Notes under the pieces: model-generated
Told to the model about the DNA's origin: nothing
The model's database searches: none
Seen by the model: only the letters and a program-made list of their open reading frames with translations
From: Cytospora piceicola
Taxonomy: Eukaryota > Ascomycota > Sordariomycetes > Diaporthales > Cytosporaceae
Assembly (NCBI GenBank): GCA_023375675.1
Contig: JALQBC010000018.1
Span: 722,165-786,164 of the forward strand
Direction: 5' to 3'
DNA length: 64,000 bases
Shown: one piece after another, positions 11,601-24,438 of the stretch
Numbering within the stretch: the stretch's first letter is position 1
How the letters are laid out: the number at the start of each line of letters is the position of its first letter
Program-made: the position numbers and the translations under genes

Positions 11601-14600
11601 GACCAGCGTATGTCGGTCCCGAGATTGTACAACTTCTTAAGACATTCGGTCAAGACCTGCCAAGCTGTTTTTGACTGCCGAGAGGAGCTCGTACGTTGCG
11701 ACGTTGCCAGAATCTGCATCTGAGGACCAAGAGTTGACTTCACCATGCCTGATACCGCTGGGTGTGGACCAACTTCCAGAATAATACTCTGGTCAGAGAT
11801 CATCCGCTCGGCATGGGAGAATTGCAGAGCTTTAAGCATATTGACTGGCTCGCGGCAATGACGGACTAAATAGTCCGGGCCGAAGGCAATATTCGTATTC
11901 GTGGGGAGGATGACATTACCGTCCAATGGACATATGATGGGCAATCTGGGTGTTGAGTATGTTGCCCCGGCAGCAGCCTTCCTAAAATCTGCCAGAATGG
12001 GGTCGACTTGAGACGAGTGGAAGGCATACGGAACCTTGAGTGTTGTCGTCCTTAGGCCAACGCCGGCGAGGACCTTGGCAGCGACGGCCATATCTGCTGT
12101 TGGCCCAGCCACCACTGTCTCCAGAGGAGAGTTCAAACACGCAAATTCGTATTCTGTCGTTGTGTGACCGAGCGCGTTCTTGATATCGTCTTGCGAACCC
12201 TTCACCACAAGCATAGAGTGACTGCCCTGTGAGCATTTGCTGTGGAGTAGTTCGGCTCGCTTTCCGACAAGGTAGACAGTATCTACATCTGACAGAACCC
12301 CAGCGACATTAAGTGCTGCGTATTCGCCCAGGCTATGGCCGAAAACTGCGGTGGGGATGATATCCCAGACAGAAAGCAACCTGGAGAGCGCTATCTGCAT
12401 ACAGACATTTGCCAGCTGGACAACGACCGGCGAGAAATCCAAGATATCCTCAGACTCGCCAGCTTCGAAAACAGGCATGATCGACGGGAAACCTAGTCTC
12501 TGCCCGGTATAGTCCAGACGACGGAGAACCTCGCGGAATTGTGAGAAATTGTCGAGGAAGAGTCTGCCCATCCCGGGAAACTGGGCACCCTGACCTGTGA
12601 ATGCGAAGACTACCTTATAGACCTTAGGACGATTGGCGCCCGTTTGGTGCCGAATAGCTGTCTCGATCTGTGTGCAGAGATCACTAACTGAAGATGTCGC
12701 GAACATGACACGGTGAGGATGATGGATGCGGCGGGCTGTGGTTGTATATGATAGTTGGCCCAGAGAAACGCCATGGCTCTGTTTAATAGACCCCAGTATG
12801 GACTTCAGATTGTTCTGGAGGGACAATCCATTCTTGGCGGATATAGCGACTAGGTGACTAGTCCTGGCTTCCTCTTTCAGATGATCATCCATCTCCTCAA
12901 CACAGGGTGCATCTTCCAGCAATAATGCAGTATTGCCGCCTGCCGCGCTGAAGTTGTTGACGAACACTCTCCGTGGATTTGCGCCTTTCTTCCAAGGGAC
13001 TGGACCATCTCGGGCGATCATAACATTTCTCTGGGCCAAGTCAGTTGGGAACTTGTGGTTGATCTTCGTCTTAATGCCACAGTGAGGGGGAATAATATTC
13101 TCCCGCATCATCAGTAGAACCTTGACCAAACTAGACACTCCAGAAGCTGCCTCTCCGTGGCCGATGTTCGCTTTGACGGACCCCAAGTACAGAGGCTGCT
13201 CAGGTCCCCTGGTCCCAACCGACGGTGCAAACGTCTCTAGGACACTCTGCATTTCTGACGCATCCCCGGCTTGTGTGCCAGTCCCATGCATCTCAACATA
13301 GCTGACACTTGTAGAGTCGACAGCATCTTGGGTGCCGTTGAGTATTTTGGTGAACATGGCTCTTTGTGCCCCGGAGTGGGGCCGGGTGATGGACTCGGCT
13401 TCGGCAGAATGGTTGGTATAAGCCCCAAGGACAAGGCCAAGAATTGGATCGTGGTCGGTGATAGCATCTTCAAGGCGTTTCAGGATTATGGTGCCGACCC
13501 CCTCGCCACGACAGTACCCATCTGCTCCATCGTCGAACGTCTTGCAGTTACCTGTCCTCGAGAGAAAGTAGCCGCGATCCAGACCAGCCGTAAAGTCGGG
13601 GTTTGTGAGTACATTTGTGCCGCCTGTAATCGCAGTGTCGATATCCCTTTCCCATAGCGCGTTACAAGCAATATGCACTGCGGCGAGACTTGACGAACAA
13701 GCAGTATCGACGGCGTAGCTAGGACCCGAAAACCTGCAATGTGAGATTCAGTCAGCGATGTTGAGAATCAAAAGCAAGACCAAACAAATCAGAATCCTTA
13801 TCCTTGGATCCCGGAAGGACACTCCAGTACTGGACGTTGACTTACTTAAAAAAGTAATTAATCCTGCCCGGAATGAATGCCCGATTTCCACCCGGAATGA
13901 AGTACGTATCGATTTTCTGCGCACTATTGGTTTCCATCCAGTCGTTGCTAGTCACACCATAGAAAACGCCAACTCGGTCCCTTCGAGTCGACGGCGTCGC
14001 ATCAGGAACTATCCCTGCCTGCTCAATGGCTTCGTATGCCGTCATTAGGGCGATTCGCTGTGCTGGATCAACCTGAGGCGCTTCGCGCGGAGAGACATTG
14101 AAGAAACGAGCGTCGAATGCAGCAGGGTTATCGAGCCAACATCCGTACGGTGTAGCTGAAGTATTCTTGCGATTTCCAGTAGGGTCGAAGTGACTTGATA
14201 CGTTCCAGTGCAGGGGAGGGACTTCTCTATGTACGTCGAGGCCCTGACGAAGGAGGTCCCAGAATGCTTCGGTGGAGTTGGCGCCAGGAAAGCGACCTGA
14301 CATACCGACGATGGCTATCTTTGACCTACCGCCGCTAGGGCGACCTGTTGTGGAACTCGGGGAGACAAGTGGTTCATCTTTGGACGATGGCGTTCCTCCG
14401 GGTGTTGAATGCTGAACCGAATCCCTAAAGGGTGTCTGCTTGAGACCAGTATAGATGAGCTGGTCCGCGACCGTTCCTAAAGGAATTACCTTGAGTGATG
14501 GATCCTTCAATCCTCCGAGGAAGTTTTGCAACCCTTCGATTATACCACTCCATCGAATTTGTTGTAGCAAAATTTGCTCAACTGCTTCCTTCATAAGTGG

Positions 14601-15658
14601 TTTAAATCCATGGGCTTCGATTATTGCTCCACTGCTTGCCGAGAGGACTGGGATAATTCGTCCTTTGTCCAGCTCGGTTCCTGAAATCCCCTGGACAATA
14701 TCCGTGACATCATCCTTAGAAAATAGATGTTCGGCATGGAATGGTGCATAGATGGGAAGTTCCTTGAACTTCACCGTTTTGAACTCCTCCGATACTGCCA
14801 GTCTCGCAAGTGACAGGGGCGGTCCACTGATAGTGATACCATTAAGAGCTTGAGCACTGATGAATGGCCTGGTTGTCACAGGCAGTGACTAGTAAAACCA
14901 GGATCAGCAATGAAATACCAATGCATGCGTCACAGCCGAAACAGTAGCGTACTTACACTGACTGTGCAGAAGGTTTGCAGTGCACGAGAAGCACTGGGCC
15001 CCGCAGCAACGAGAGACCACGGTTGTGAAGACTGAGTAAGAGTCTCCGGTTGCTCGTGTCCTGCCGTTCGCCTGCCTGCATCCGCAGCGCACAAGCCTGT
15101 CCTGAAAGCTATAACTACAGCAGTCACAGCCAGGGGCAGAAGTTCGAGCACACTTCTAGCACAACTGACGGCTGCGGCGGGGATGGCGCCAGTGCAGAGG
15201 CCGAGGAGGTGGGTGTTCTGTGGTGAAGGGTACGAGTGACTAGCTTGACTGGATTACATTTCAGCCTCACGGTCTTTACACGTACTCCAGGAACTATTCG
15301 ATGTGGTTGCTCGAAAGTGGGATGGGGATAGGGGGTGGGGTGAGACATACCCAATGAAAGCTGCGAGTTGATACATGCATGTCAGTGCCATGCTGAGAGG
15401 CACACAGCGATGACTTGCATCTGGGCTACGGCTTGCCCATAGAATTAAGTCCTCCACGCATGTGAAACGAGGAAGGCAATTTCGTTCCTGAGGTGGCAGC
15501 CGATACAGCTCGGCCCGGAGGGCGTCGTAGCTCCCGCGGAGGAAATCATTCACAAGAGGATTGATGTGCCGAGAGCCTAGCATCAGCTCCTTCAGGAGTG
15601 GACCCACATTGCAGGTCTGATCCCCGAACAGGTACAACGTGACCTCTTTTGGGGCCAT
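8641..15658 (-). CDS. Non-reducing polyketide synthase, SAT-KS-MAT-PT-ACP-ACP-TE
   Basis: Iterative type I synthase building an aromatic polyketide from acyl and malonyl units. My model has six exons on the complement: 15351-15658, 14957-15239, 13846-14888, 10523-13733, 8769-10451, 8641-8697. Every GT-AG junction keeps frame, giving 2194 aa. SAT: LYLFGDQT near the start, active Cys118 in GLCTG, His in YAPFHAEHL. KS from about 387: Cys557 in DTACSSS, His694 in MHGTGTQ, His737 in NIGHGE. MAT: Ser1012 in GHSLGE. PT (product template): His1348 in KGHCVDN and Asp1538 in HPAIIDAL. Two ACPs with phosphopantetheine Ser1699 (LGVDSLL) and Ser1804 (SGIDSLL). TE/Claisen-cyclase-like domain: Ser2002 in GWSAGG and a His in NAHHFS. 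No ketoreductase, dehydratase or methyltransferase is present. The exon 2 acceptor could also be nine bases upstream (CCAG), adding three residues. The product is not predictable from motifs alone. Confidence 0.93.
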
Positions 15659-18474
15659 GTTGGAAGACGAGCAAAGATATTGAATAGGACGCGAGGGATA
15701 ATGACTTCGCGGCAACGGTGGGCACAACAGCTTGGAGTCCTCTATAGAGACGGCCGATCAACGACTGTCATAGTCAACTAGACGTATAAGGCACATTGAT
15801 TCTATTTATTCAACACGATCGAATATAGCCAAGACGGATGGGTCAAATTTGAGGATTACAAAGTAGATATCTCACACTAACTTCGACATCTCCGTCTTAC
15901 AGCCTCAGTGTCTTGCGTGGACGAGTGGACGAGGGGGCTTCTTGGGCTTGTCTCTGAGGGCATTGCTAGGTGGCTAGGTAGTCATGTCCGGCGGTTGGTG
16001 GGCCCGGTGGCCGAAATCAATTCAACGGAGTTCAGTGACAGTGATGCCTATATGTTGTGCACCACAAGACAATGCGGTCTGCTGTTGAAGAGCATTTTCA
16101 TGGTGGTGTGTATGGCTAAAGTTTATCGACGTATGTAACCCCAGCCTCGGTCCCGAGACTAAGTAATATTTCGGGCCGGATTCGATGAGCTTATGCCAAC
16201 TGTGATCGGATATGTCCTGCTTCCACGTCATGGGTAGTGGAACTGTGCTGTGTTCAGGGCAGTACTAGTCTCTCAAACAGCCATTGGGGTAGGTAGACCT
16301 TCCGAGGCTGGATATAAGACTGAACAGCGGTCAATCGGAGACCGAAGTTTGCTGACGGGAATGACGAAATATCATGATTGAACAGTCAGGTTTGGAATAG
16401 AAGAATGGGGAGAGAGGCGGGATACCTAGGTGAGTGGAAGATGGAAACGCAGCGTTACTCATGTTCACGCTACTAATCACCTGCCACTAATGGCGATCTC
16501 AGACTTGACATGTACAAGTCGTAGATACATGTATAACACATGACTGAGTTTTCCTATTGCCGATCTCCAACTTTCACACCGTCTCAACTTGGTACGGGCC
16601 CCAATAATGACCCCGGGGAGTGACGGAGTAGGTATTGACGTCCTCCGTGTCATTTCCAATCAACGTTGAAGACTGGGGAAGAAGGTTACGGCATCCGTGT
16701 GTAACCACTTGTAAGATATTCGAGGAACAGCTTTACGATGCATGTCATTGTCTGTCTTTTCGCTCCAGGGTTGCATGCATATAGGCTAGAACAGTGGATC
16801 AGGTTACTGGACCTGTTAATCTATTACCATGTTGTATGCACCGTAGGTCAGCTCCGTGTTGCTGCTCCGGCGCTTGGCAACGGAACCTTCGTGGTTTCAC
16901 AGATGGGACGTCGTACGTACTATCCATGGTTTCCGTAATGAGTCGTTCGGGAAGGACCACAGGTTAGGCTCTTCGGGTATCATGATCGAGACATTGGCGA
17001 ACCGAATCTCCGATCGCTGGTTTTCGAACATGTCGACTTAGCGCAGTGCATGGGATACTTCGGACCTCTTTGCTCTCCTCTGCTCGGCCTTGTTTGAAAA
17101 GCAAAACAGCCTCGCAACAAACTGTCGAATCGTAGCAGGTGTCTATATTCTGTACCTTGAAGCTACGAATCTACATTGCCTCAAGTGGGGAAAGTCTTGG
17201 GCGTATTCATCCTAAATATCCTTCGGAATGTTAACCCTGCCTAAATAAATTGCCCGTTGCAACAGTCAGCGATTCCCGCTGTGCTGTCTCAACACGAGCG
17301 GCATGCTGAAGTTTACGGACTGTAGAAGACCAGAGCCTGCGCAAGCTGGTAATCGCCCGGGAAGTCTCAGTGCATAGACTCCGCAGATCGTCAGCGAGTT
17401 CAAAACTCCCGAGATTATTATCGTTTCTACATACCACAACTATGAGTACATGTGGTTGACGGGTTTTGTGTGCTAGCAACGGCCAAGCCTTCATGTCGGC
17501 ATTAACACCAGGTTATTTGGGGACTATAGATTGAGCGGCTGACGACATAGAGGTGCATCAGTCACACATCTTTGCGAGTGGATGACAGTTCTGCCACACC
17601 CTGAAATGGCTGAATGTCCAGCTGTAACGTGGGGATACCCGCATTTTCCCTCCAGAATGATGCTCGAATAAGCAGTCTGAATCAAACTACGGCTGTCTTT
17701 GTAGAACCACATTCTCACTAAGCTTGATTGCCGGCCCTCTAAATGCCTGAGCGTGTACATTCTCAAGCTAGGCTTTTCCAATGCCGTTAAAGGACATCCG
17801 AAGAATGCCTTAGTGTCACCAAAAGCAGGCAAGGGCAGCTATGCTCTACCGTACCTTGGCACCGTTGTGACCTCGGGAAGTGGAAGTGTAACTAATACCC
17901 CTGATAGCAAGAAGGCTGGGAGGGTGACACATGTCCGACAATCAATCCGGTGTGTGGCACGGATTTTTGTTGTCCTTCAGTAGCTATGTGTAACCGGACT
18001 AGAGCACGGGTATGTCAGGGGTCAGTCCAGAGAGTGCCCGAAAGGAGGATCGCTTCAATGGCACTGTGCTATGCCGGGGGATACATGACACCTAGGCTAC
18101 CAGCAGTGGTGGCTGAAGGTTGGTCTGCCATATTTTCTCGGATATGCGTACAACTTACAAGCTATTGCTCCGAGGTCTGCCATAGTTCTTACTGACATCC
18201 AGAACACAAGTCCGAGGCAGAGGGTGAGGTTTTGATAACTCAGTCACTCAGCCGATATTGACACCTCTTGCGAGTTATGAACTTGTGCAGTTGTGCAACG
18301 CTATATCTATTTGAGACAGTCAAATGTAGCTGGCCACCCACCCCCCCCCCCGCTCCCACCCTTCGAACGGGCGCTGTTTGTATCATAGCCGCATGAATTT
18401 TCGGATAAGCGACACCCTAGTTTCTATGAAATGTGAGTTGTCACCTCCGTACTCCGGTTGCTCGTATTATATGT
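15659..18474. other. Gene-poor 2.8-kb stretch between PKS promoter and P450 3' end
   Basis: Holds the PKS 5' flank. All open frames are short and overlap on both strands without domain signals; no transcription factor motif (Zn2Cys6) was found. A run of 12 C lies near 18343-18354. Confidence 0.45.
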
Positions 18475-20193
18475 TCAATATTCAACGCCACTGACATCCA
18501 CGTGCTTCCCACCAAGGCTGTACCCCTCCTTCACACCGCGCTCCCACTGCTCCTTGACCATATCCAGAGCCTGATCACGTCGCGGCAGAAACCTTACAGC
18601 GAAAGGCTTGGGTGCACTGAAACTCGTAGGCTCAAATGCTGTATCGAAGTCCAAATTCATGCCAGCGGATTCGACACCATCTTCACCCAGGGGTGGGCGG
18701 ATCTCGAACGCCCACAAAATATTCATGAGGGCAATGTTGAGTGTGTTTTCCGCGAGCTTCGCGCCAGGACAGACACGTCTACCTGCGCCAAAAGCAAAAT
18801 GGTCGCGCTTGTAGGGATCACCGCCTGCGTACTCGGAGCTGTACTTCTGGTAGTCGATAAAGCGTTCTGGCCGGAATGTGAACGGGTCGTCGTAGCGGCG
18901 TGGGTCCTGTCCTAGAAAAGGGGTGTTGGCCAAAATTACTGTACCCTTCGGAATCACGTAATCTTTATATTTGACGTCTTCGTCTGCATAATGCTTAATC
19001 GCCCAGACAGGAACAGGACGTAGACGCAGCATCTCCTTCACGCAGGCGCGGATGTAAGGCAGGTTGTGCAAGTCGTCAAAGACGGGGTGGCGATGTGGCC
19101 CAACTACACGCATAAGCTCATTATATGCGTTCTCCTGAGCATATGGAGTTGCAGCCAAGTGGAGGATCAGGTTGTTGAGCGTGATATAGCTCGTCTCGGA
19201 GCCGGCCTCAACGAGCCCGCTCACGTTCCATGCAGCATCCTCATCGAACAAGCCAGCCCCTCTCCATGACGAGTCGTTCTCTAGCATCTGAAGTCCGAAG
19301 CACATTGGTGCACGACCAGAAATGTATTGCTTCTCAAGGCGTCGCCATAGTCGTAGCTTCGCGTCGAGGAGCGGCTTCGCGTAGCTTTCAGCTCGGGCGC
19401 GACCGGGCTGAAGAAAAGCAGGCAAATTCGTCAAGAATGGCAATTCATCCACCAGGAACGAACCTGGCTTCGAGACTTTTCCCAGGATACGAGTACTGGA
19501 CATCGCTTGCTTCACGTCCTCATGTTGCCAACTGTCCACGCGGCGGCCATACGTTGCAGTCATAAGCACGCTGAACGTGAACCGGCGGATATGGAGATAG
19601 AAGTCGCGCTGGTTGTGGTTGGAAAATGCCATATCGTATAGAAGCTGTTTTGCTTCGAACTCCTGGCTGGGAATGAAGGTGGCAGTCATGGTGGTAGAGA
19701 GAACCTGGTGTGAGATAGTCCTGTAGGCACGCCACTTGGCCCCATATGGCATAGTGAACTGGCGCATGCCTCCCACGACGATATCGTCAGCTAAAGGAGC
19801 GGGCTGCTTGGAAGATGTCTGCAGAGACTACGAGACATATCGATGTTAGCCCTAAGGTTATGAACAGATAAATCAGCGTGGATGAAGGGTCCTGACCTGT
19901 TTGTCGAGGATTTCCCTTACTGCCTGAGGGCTGTTCAAGACAACCCAATTGTACCAGCCCACACGAAGCTTGAACACTTCGCCATGCTCAAGAGCCCATT
20001 GATGCATTGTGAATATTGACCGTGGGGGCAGACCGAGGCCTATTCCAATCAGGGGCCAGCCCTGTGGCCCTGGCATCTTGTCGAGCCTTCGATCACGGCG
20101 GATCCATGCCGCAATACCTAGGAGTGCACTCAACACAAGTAGTAATGAAGCCACCTCGTAAGTTTGGAATCGCAAAAGTTGAATGGTAGCCAT
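18475..20193 (-). CDS. Cytochrome P450 (OrdA-like E-class), cluster oxidase
   Basis: Membrane-anchored haem monooxygenase, 546 aa. Exons are complement(19897-20193) and complement(18475-19818), phase 0, across a 78-base intron with an uncommon GTCAGG donor. An N-terminal membrane anchor (LLLVLSALLGIAAWI) is followed by the Pro-rich hinge KMPGPQGWPLIG. I-helix AGSETS, K-helix EMLR, PERF block, and haem loop FAFGAGRRVCPG with Cys450 are all intact. I start at 20193 (AACATGG context). An in-frame ATG at 20262 would add 23 mostly hydrophobic residues. It runs in the same direction as the PKS and is divergent from the MFS gene, so oxidation of the polyketide product is the natural reading. The substrate is unknown. 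Confidence 0.9.
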
Positions 20194-20823
20194 GTTATCG
20201 ACGAGCAGGAAGCTAATGATCAGACTGAACGATGTGGTTGAACTCAGAGGCGGCTGCAACATGTCTCCACCGAAAGCGCAGATGTTCGTGAAGGGGTTTT
20301 GATATATTCATATAAGCACTTATGACGTGCCCCCAGTCAATGTATCACTTTCAGTACGTACCTCGGAACCGAAAGTGAAAACATTGCGTTCGGACGTCCG
20401 CCTTTGGTGGGCGGGCATCAAAATTGCATAATGTGTCTCGGAGTGGTCCATCTCCGCAGACCCTAACCACGGACGCTTTATGATGAATGTCAACATCTTC
20501 GAAGTGATCATGGAAATGCTTATTTCGACGTGAGTGTAACGTCCGCCTTCTTCCGAATGCATGCCTGGTAATACCAATCACATGTTTGTACCTGTTTCTC
20601 ACCTCTGGTTGCACAACCAACTGCAAGTCGGCGCATCGATTATCCTTGTTCGTGCTGTTGTCGAAGGTCCGTAAGTTTCTACGGTCTTCATTCTTCATCC
20701 AACGTGTTGGCACCACACCACAGTAATACTGACTCCCCAAACCAATTTGTTCTCTCTTCCCACTTTTCTTCTTTTTACAACGGAAAAGTATTCGCCACAG
20801 TCAACTATCAGATTCACATCATC
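20194..20823. promoter_or_regulatory. Divergent promoter between P450 and MFS genes
   Basis: 630 bases between two outward-facing genes of the cluster. It contains the palindrome CGGACGTCCG at 20391-20400 (inverted CGG half-sites of the kind bound by Zn2Cys6 regulators, around an ACGT core) and, just beside it, 8-base inverted arms TCACTTTC (20345-20352) and GAAAGTGA (20371-20378). Function is inferred from position and symmetry only. Confidence 0.45.
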
Positions 20824-22914
20824 ATGTCGCAAAAGGAAGCTGGGAATCAGAGCCACGAGATGGTCTCGTTATCTCCCTCGACGCCACCCGAAGAACAGAA
20901 TGGAAGAACACGTCGCCCGTTCAGTCAACACCAGCCTGCGCCAACAGAGCTCTACCTATCTGGATTCAAATTCGGCATCACCCTATTTGCCCTATTAACC
21001 GCCGTCTTCTGCGTTGCTTTGGATAGTACTATCATCTCGACGGCGATTCCCCGCATCACAGATGAATTTCACAACTTGCATGATGTCGGTTGGTATGGAT
21101 CCGGTACGTCCACATGAAATACACTTTTGTCCAGATTTTCTATCCTAGTGTTTCATGAGGAAAGTATTAAGGATATCTATAATAGCATACCTGCTCACGA
21201 AATGTGCTTTTCAACTGCCCTTCGGCAAGGTCTTTAAGATCTTCAGCCTCAAGTGGTCATTCCTCACAGCCCTACTGCTTTTCGAAGTTGGCTCAATTAT
21301 TTGTGCAGCAGCACCATCGTCTACGGCCTTGGTCGTGGGGGTAAGCTCGGCCGACTCAATCTTGGATGTTCAAAGGCTAATGTGGTTTCTCGACTTACAG
21401 CGAGCTGTTGCTGGTATCGGCAGCGCTGGTGTGACCGGTGGCTCCCTCGTCATCATAGCCCATATCGTGCCCATGGAAAAACGGCCCACATATCAGAGCT
21501 TGACTGGTGGAATGTTTGGAGTGGCATCAATCGTCGCCCCATTGGTAAGCCCATTATTTGTTCACGATGCTGTACTATCCATCTAAGATGGCCACAGGTT
21601 GGAGGTGCATTCACAGATAGAGTGACATGGCGCTGGTGTTTCTGGATCAATCTTCCTCTTGGGTAAGATAAACTTCTCTCCAATTGACACTTATGCGTAC
21701 CAATGCAATCCGTTGCACGACTGAAACACGAAAGCTAACATGTTAGGACGTATCTTTAGGGCCATAACTGCAGGAGTCATCATTCTCCTTCTCCATCTTC
21801 CTTCCAAAGGAAGCCCACCCGAGAAACAGAGTATCTCGGCAATACTCTGGAGCCTTGATCCCCTTGGATTCATGGCGTTCGTACCGAGCATTATCTGTGT
21901 GCTCCTAGCCCTAGAAGTGAGTAGTATCCGTAGATCCAAGTCGTCAATTTGTAGGGCCTGGGCTGACCGATATAATTGTCAGTGGGGCGGCACGACTTAT
22001 ACCTGGAACAGTGGCCAGATCATCGCCCTGTTTGTTGTGTTCGGTTTGACTCTCCTTGCTTTTGTCGGAATTCAGACCTGGCTCGGAGAAACGGCAACGA
22101 GTAAGTCTTCCGATTCTGTGAAATAGTAGACAAGACTAACCGATCGTTTTTCCTTGCCATAGTACCTGCGCGTATTGCTACCCAGCGCACCGTTTGGTCG
22201 GCTTGCATTTATACTCTCTGTCTTACCGGCACATTCTTCCTCATGGTATACTTCATTCCTATCTATTTCCAAGCCGTCAAAGGCGTGACTGCTCTGCAGT
22301 CGGGGGTTGACACGATTCCTCTCATCGTCCCTCAGGTACTGGCTTTGATCATGGCTGGGATGTTAACCAGCAGGCTTGGCTATTATATGCCCTTTATCTA
22401 TACTGCTGTCGTCGTCTCGTCAATAGCCACTGGCCTACTCACTACATTGACACCACACACAAGCACGGCAGATTGGATCGGCTATCAGATCCTTTTTGGC
22501 TTTGGCATTGGGTGCGGTTTCCAGCTTCCACAGATCGCCGCACAGACTGTCTTGCCATTCAGAGATATACCCACTGGAATTGCCATTACTTTATTCTTCC
22601 AGTCACTGGGCGGATCGATATTTGTCAGTGCTGGAAATAACATCCTCAACGATAGGCTTGTGAAGTATATCACAGCCCTGAAACTGCAGGGTGTTAAAGC
22701 GGAGGATGTGATCGAGGCTGGTGCCACTGCTTGGCGTGGCGTTGTGCCTGCGGAGTTTGTAGGCGCTGTTGTTAATGCGTACAGCCGTGCGTTGAGGGAC
22801 ACGTTCAGGGTCGGACTTATCACGGTGTGTCTGAGCTGTATAGGGGCTGCGTTTATGGAGTGGAAGAACGTAAAACGGGGGCGAAATGAGGAGAGGAAGG
22901 TCAACAAGAAGTAG
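20824..22914 (+). CDS. MFS multidrug-type transporter (14-TM DHA2 family), probable metabolite exporter
   Basis: Plasma-membrane proton antiporter type protein, 556 aa in seven exons: 20824-21103, 21186-21340, 21401-21544, 21598-21662, 21760-21916, 21983-22100, 22163-22914; all junctions are GT-AG and keep frame. A hydrophilic N-terminus of about 40 residues is followed by the first helix with [15 protein letters not shown], the DHA2 signature. Later come [15 protein letters not shown] (motif C-like antiporter region), [12 protein letters not shown], typical of this family, and [12 protein letters not shown]. The C-terminal tail is basic. Divergently transcribed from the cluster P450, so export of or self-protection from the polyketide is likely by context. 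Confidence 0.9.
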
Positions 22915-23749
22915 GGTACTTCATTTAATACGTACCTAGGCACTGTAAGGTATACTGATTAGGAACCAATTTGTCGATGAACGTACTCTGTATTTCAAAG
23001 TATTGGAAACAGATGGGTTCCACTTCTAGAGGCTGTTATCGCCTTTCGGGCTCCAGGGCTGTCATCGACGGCAGTCAGATGCTGCGTATCACGACAGATA
23101 CCAAGTTCCACGCCAAGGAAATAACAAGACACGACTTTTTCCCCCTTCCTCCAACCTCTGAGGCTCGGCCCTGACCCTTGATCTCCTCTTCCTCAACACT
23201 GATGTGGTCCATGACGTCCAACCACGAGCCACGTCGGCTGCTAATGTGCTCTAGGATGTGTGCATGGTGTCAGCTCCAGCCCTCTGCCAGACATTCTTCC
23301 TGTCTTAGAGTAATGTCATCCTTTGATGACAGCCACGTCCTGTAGCCAGAGCAGCGATGGCTGCAGGTCCGTCAACGATGTGGCTCAATTCACCAATTCA
23401 TCCTGCTTTCCGTCAGCAGAGACACTTGATTGTTGCTAGTTCTCGTTCTGTAGTATCAGTTCGGGTTATTACATAGGTAGCTTGATGAAGATTATTTGGG
23501 AAACATCGCCTCAATTATATCCACCCATACCTAGCTAGTAGGTAATAATTTGGATGCTAATTTCGGAAAAGCTGGGTGACATAATACTTATGTCAGGCCC
23601 TGGAGCCACTTGGTGCATATGCTTGACAAGCACAATAACTTGTCTTAGCCGTGTCGACCGTAGTATCAAAAGACTTGCTGATCTAAGATTCGATCTGACA
23701 GTTTGACAGCCCAGTTACTCGTCTGAGAGCTGGGAAGATGCCCGTTCTG
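22915..23749. other. Intergenic
   Basis: No gene recognised. Contains degenerate forms of the TACCTAGG motif (near 22933 and 23528). Confidence 0.5.
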
Positions 23750-24080
23750 CTGTCACCGGCAATCAAGGAGGCCGAAAGTTTGGTATGGTGCACGGTCCAG
23801 GAGTGTTTTGACCTAACTTACTCCTATAGTAAAAATAGCAAGAGTTTTACACGAAAGCCAACCTTTAGAATATCGAGAATTTCTAACCACGTCTATAACT
23901 AATACTATTAGTACAATGATATAGCATTAAGTAAGGTGAATATAGTAGTATTAATATTTTCTATTTTATATAAGCTTTAATATCGTAGGTTGGCGAAAAA
24001 GCTGTAAATTAACGTAGAACACGCCTGGACCGTGCACTATAACCCAGGTATGTTTCGGCCTCCTTGATTGCCGGTGACAG
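23750..24080. mobile_element. 331-base inverted-repeat element (MITE-like)
   Basis: The two ends are perfect inverted repeats of about 28 bases, starting CTGTCACCGGCAATCAAGG at 23750 and ending with its complement at 24080. A second matching block (TGCACGGTCCAGG) lies about 10 bases further in on each side, and weaker matches continue (ACGAAAGCCAACC against TTTTCGCCAACC). The middle is AT-rich with no ORF. No clear target-site duplication is visible. Reads as a short non-autonomous DNA transposon, possibly RIP-mutated inside. Confidence 0.75.
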
Positions 24081-24438
24081 TGACATGTGGATTGAACTAC
24101 GTCACTGGCCTGCTCCGATCCACAACGGCGTGGCAAAATGATGATCATTACGTTGACTCGTCGTCGTGCGCGCCTCCGGTTACTCCAAGATGTGTGGCGG
24201 GTTAAATATTCTTCTACCAAAAAAATAAAAATAAAGGACAAAACTCTCAAGAGGAAATTCCAATCAATCTTGAAACTTCTCTTATCAACAACTCGATCAC
24301 TGGGCATTGTACTTATCACTTCTGCAACCCCTGAGTGAAGAACCTTAAGGAGCCACTACCGTACAGACTACAAGGTACATAACGTCATCCTCGATATTCA
24401 CCATACCAAAAAGTCATCGTCACTGCCAACCTTGGAAA
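24081..24438. other. 5' flank of the disordered small protein
   Basis: No ORF or repeat recognised. Confidence 0.4.

Noticed and set aside
10388..13678. PKS as separate genes (KS-AT-PT and ACP-ACP-TE)
   Set aside because: Clean GT-AG introns join all segments in frame into one standard NR-PKS.
15659..18474. Possible pathway transcription factor between PKS and P450
   Set aside because: No Zn2Cys6, bZIP or fungal TF motif found in any frame.
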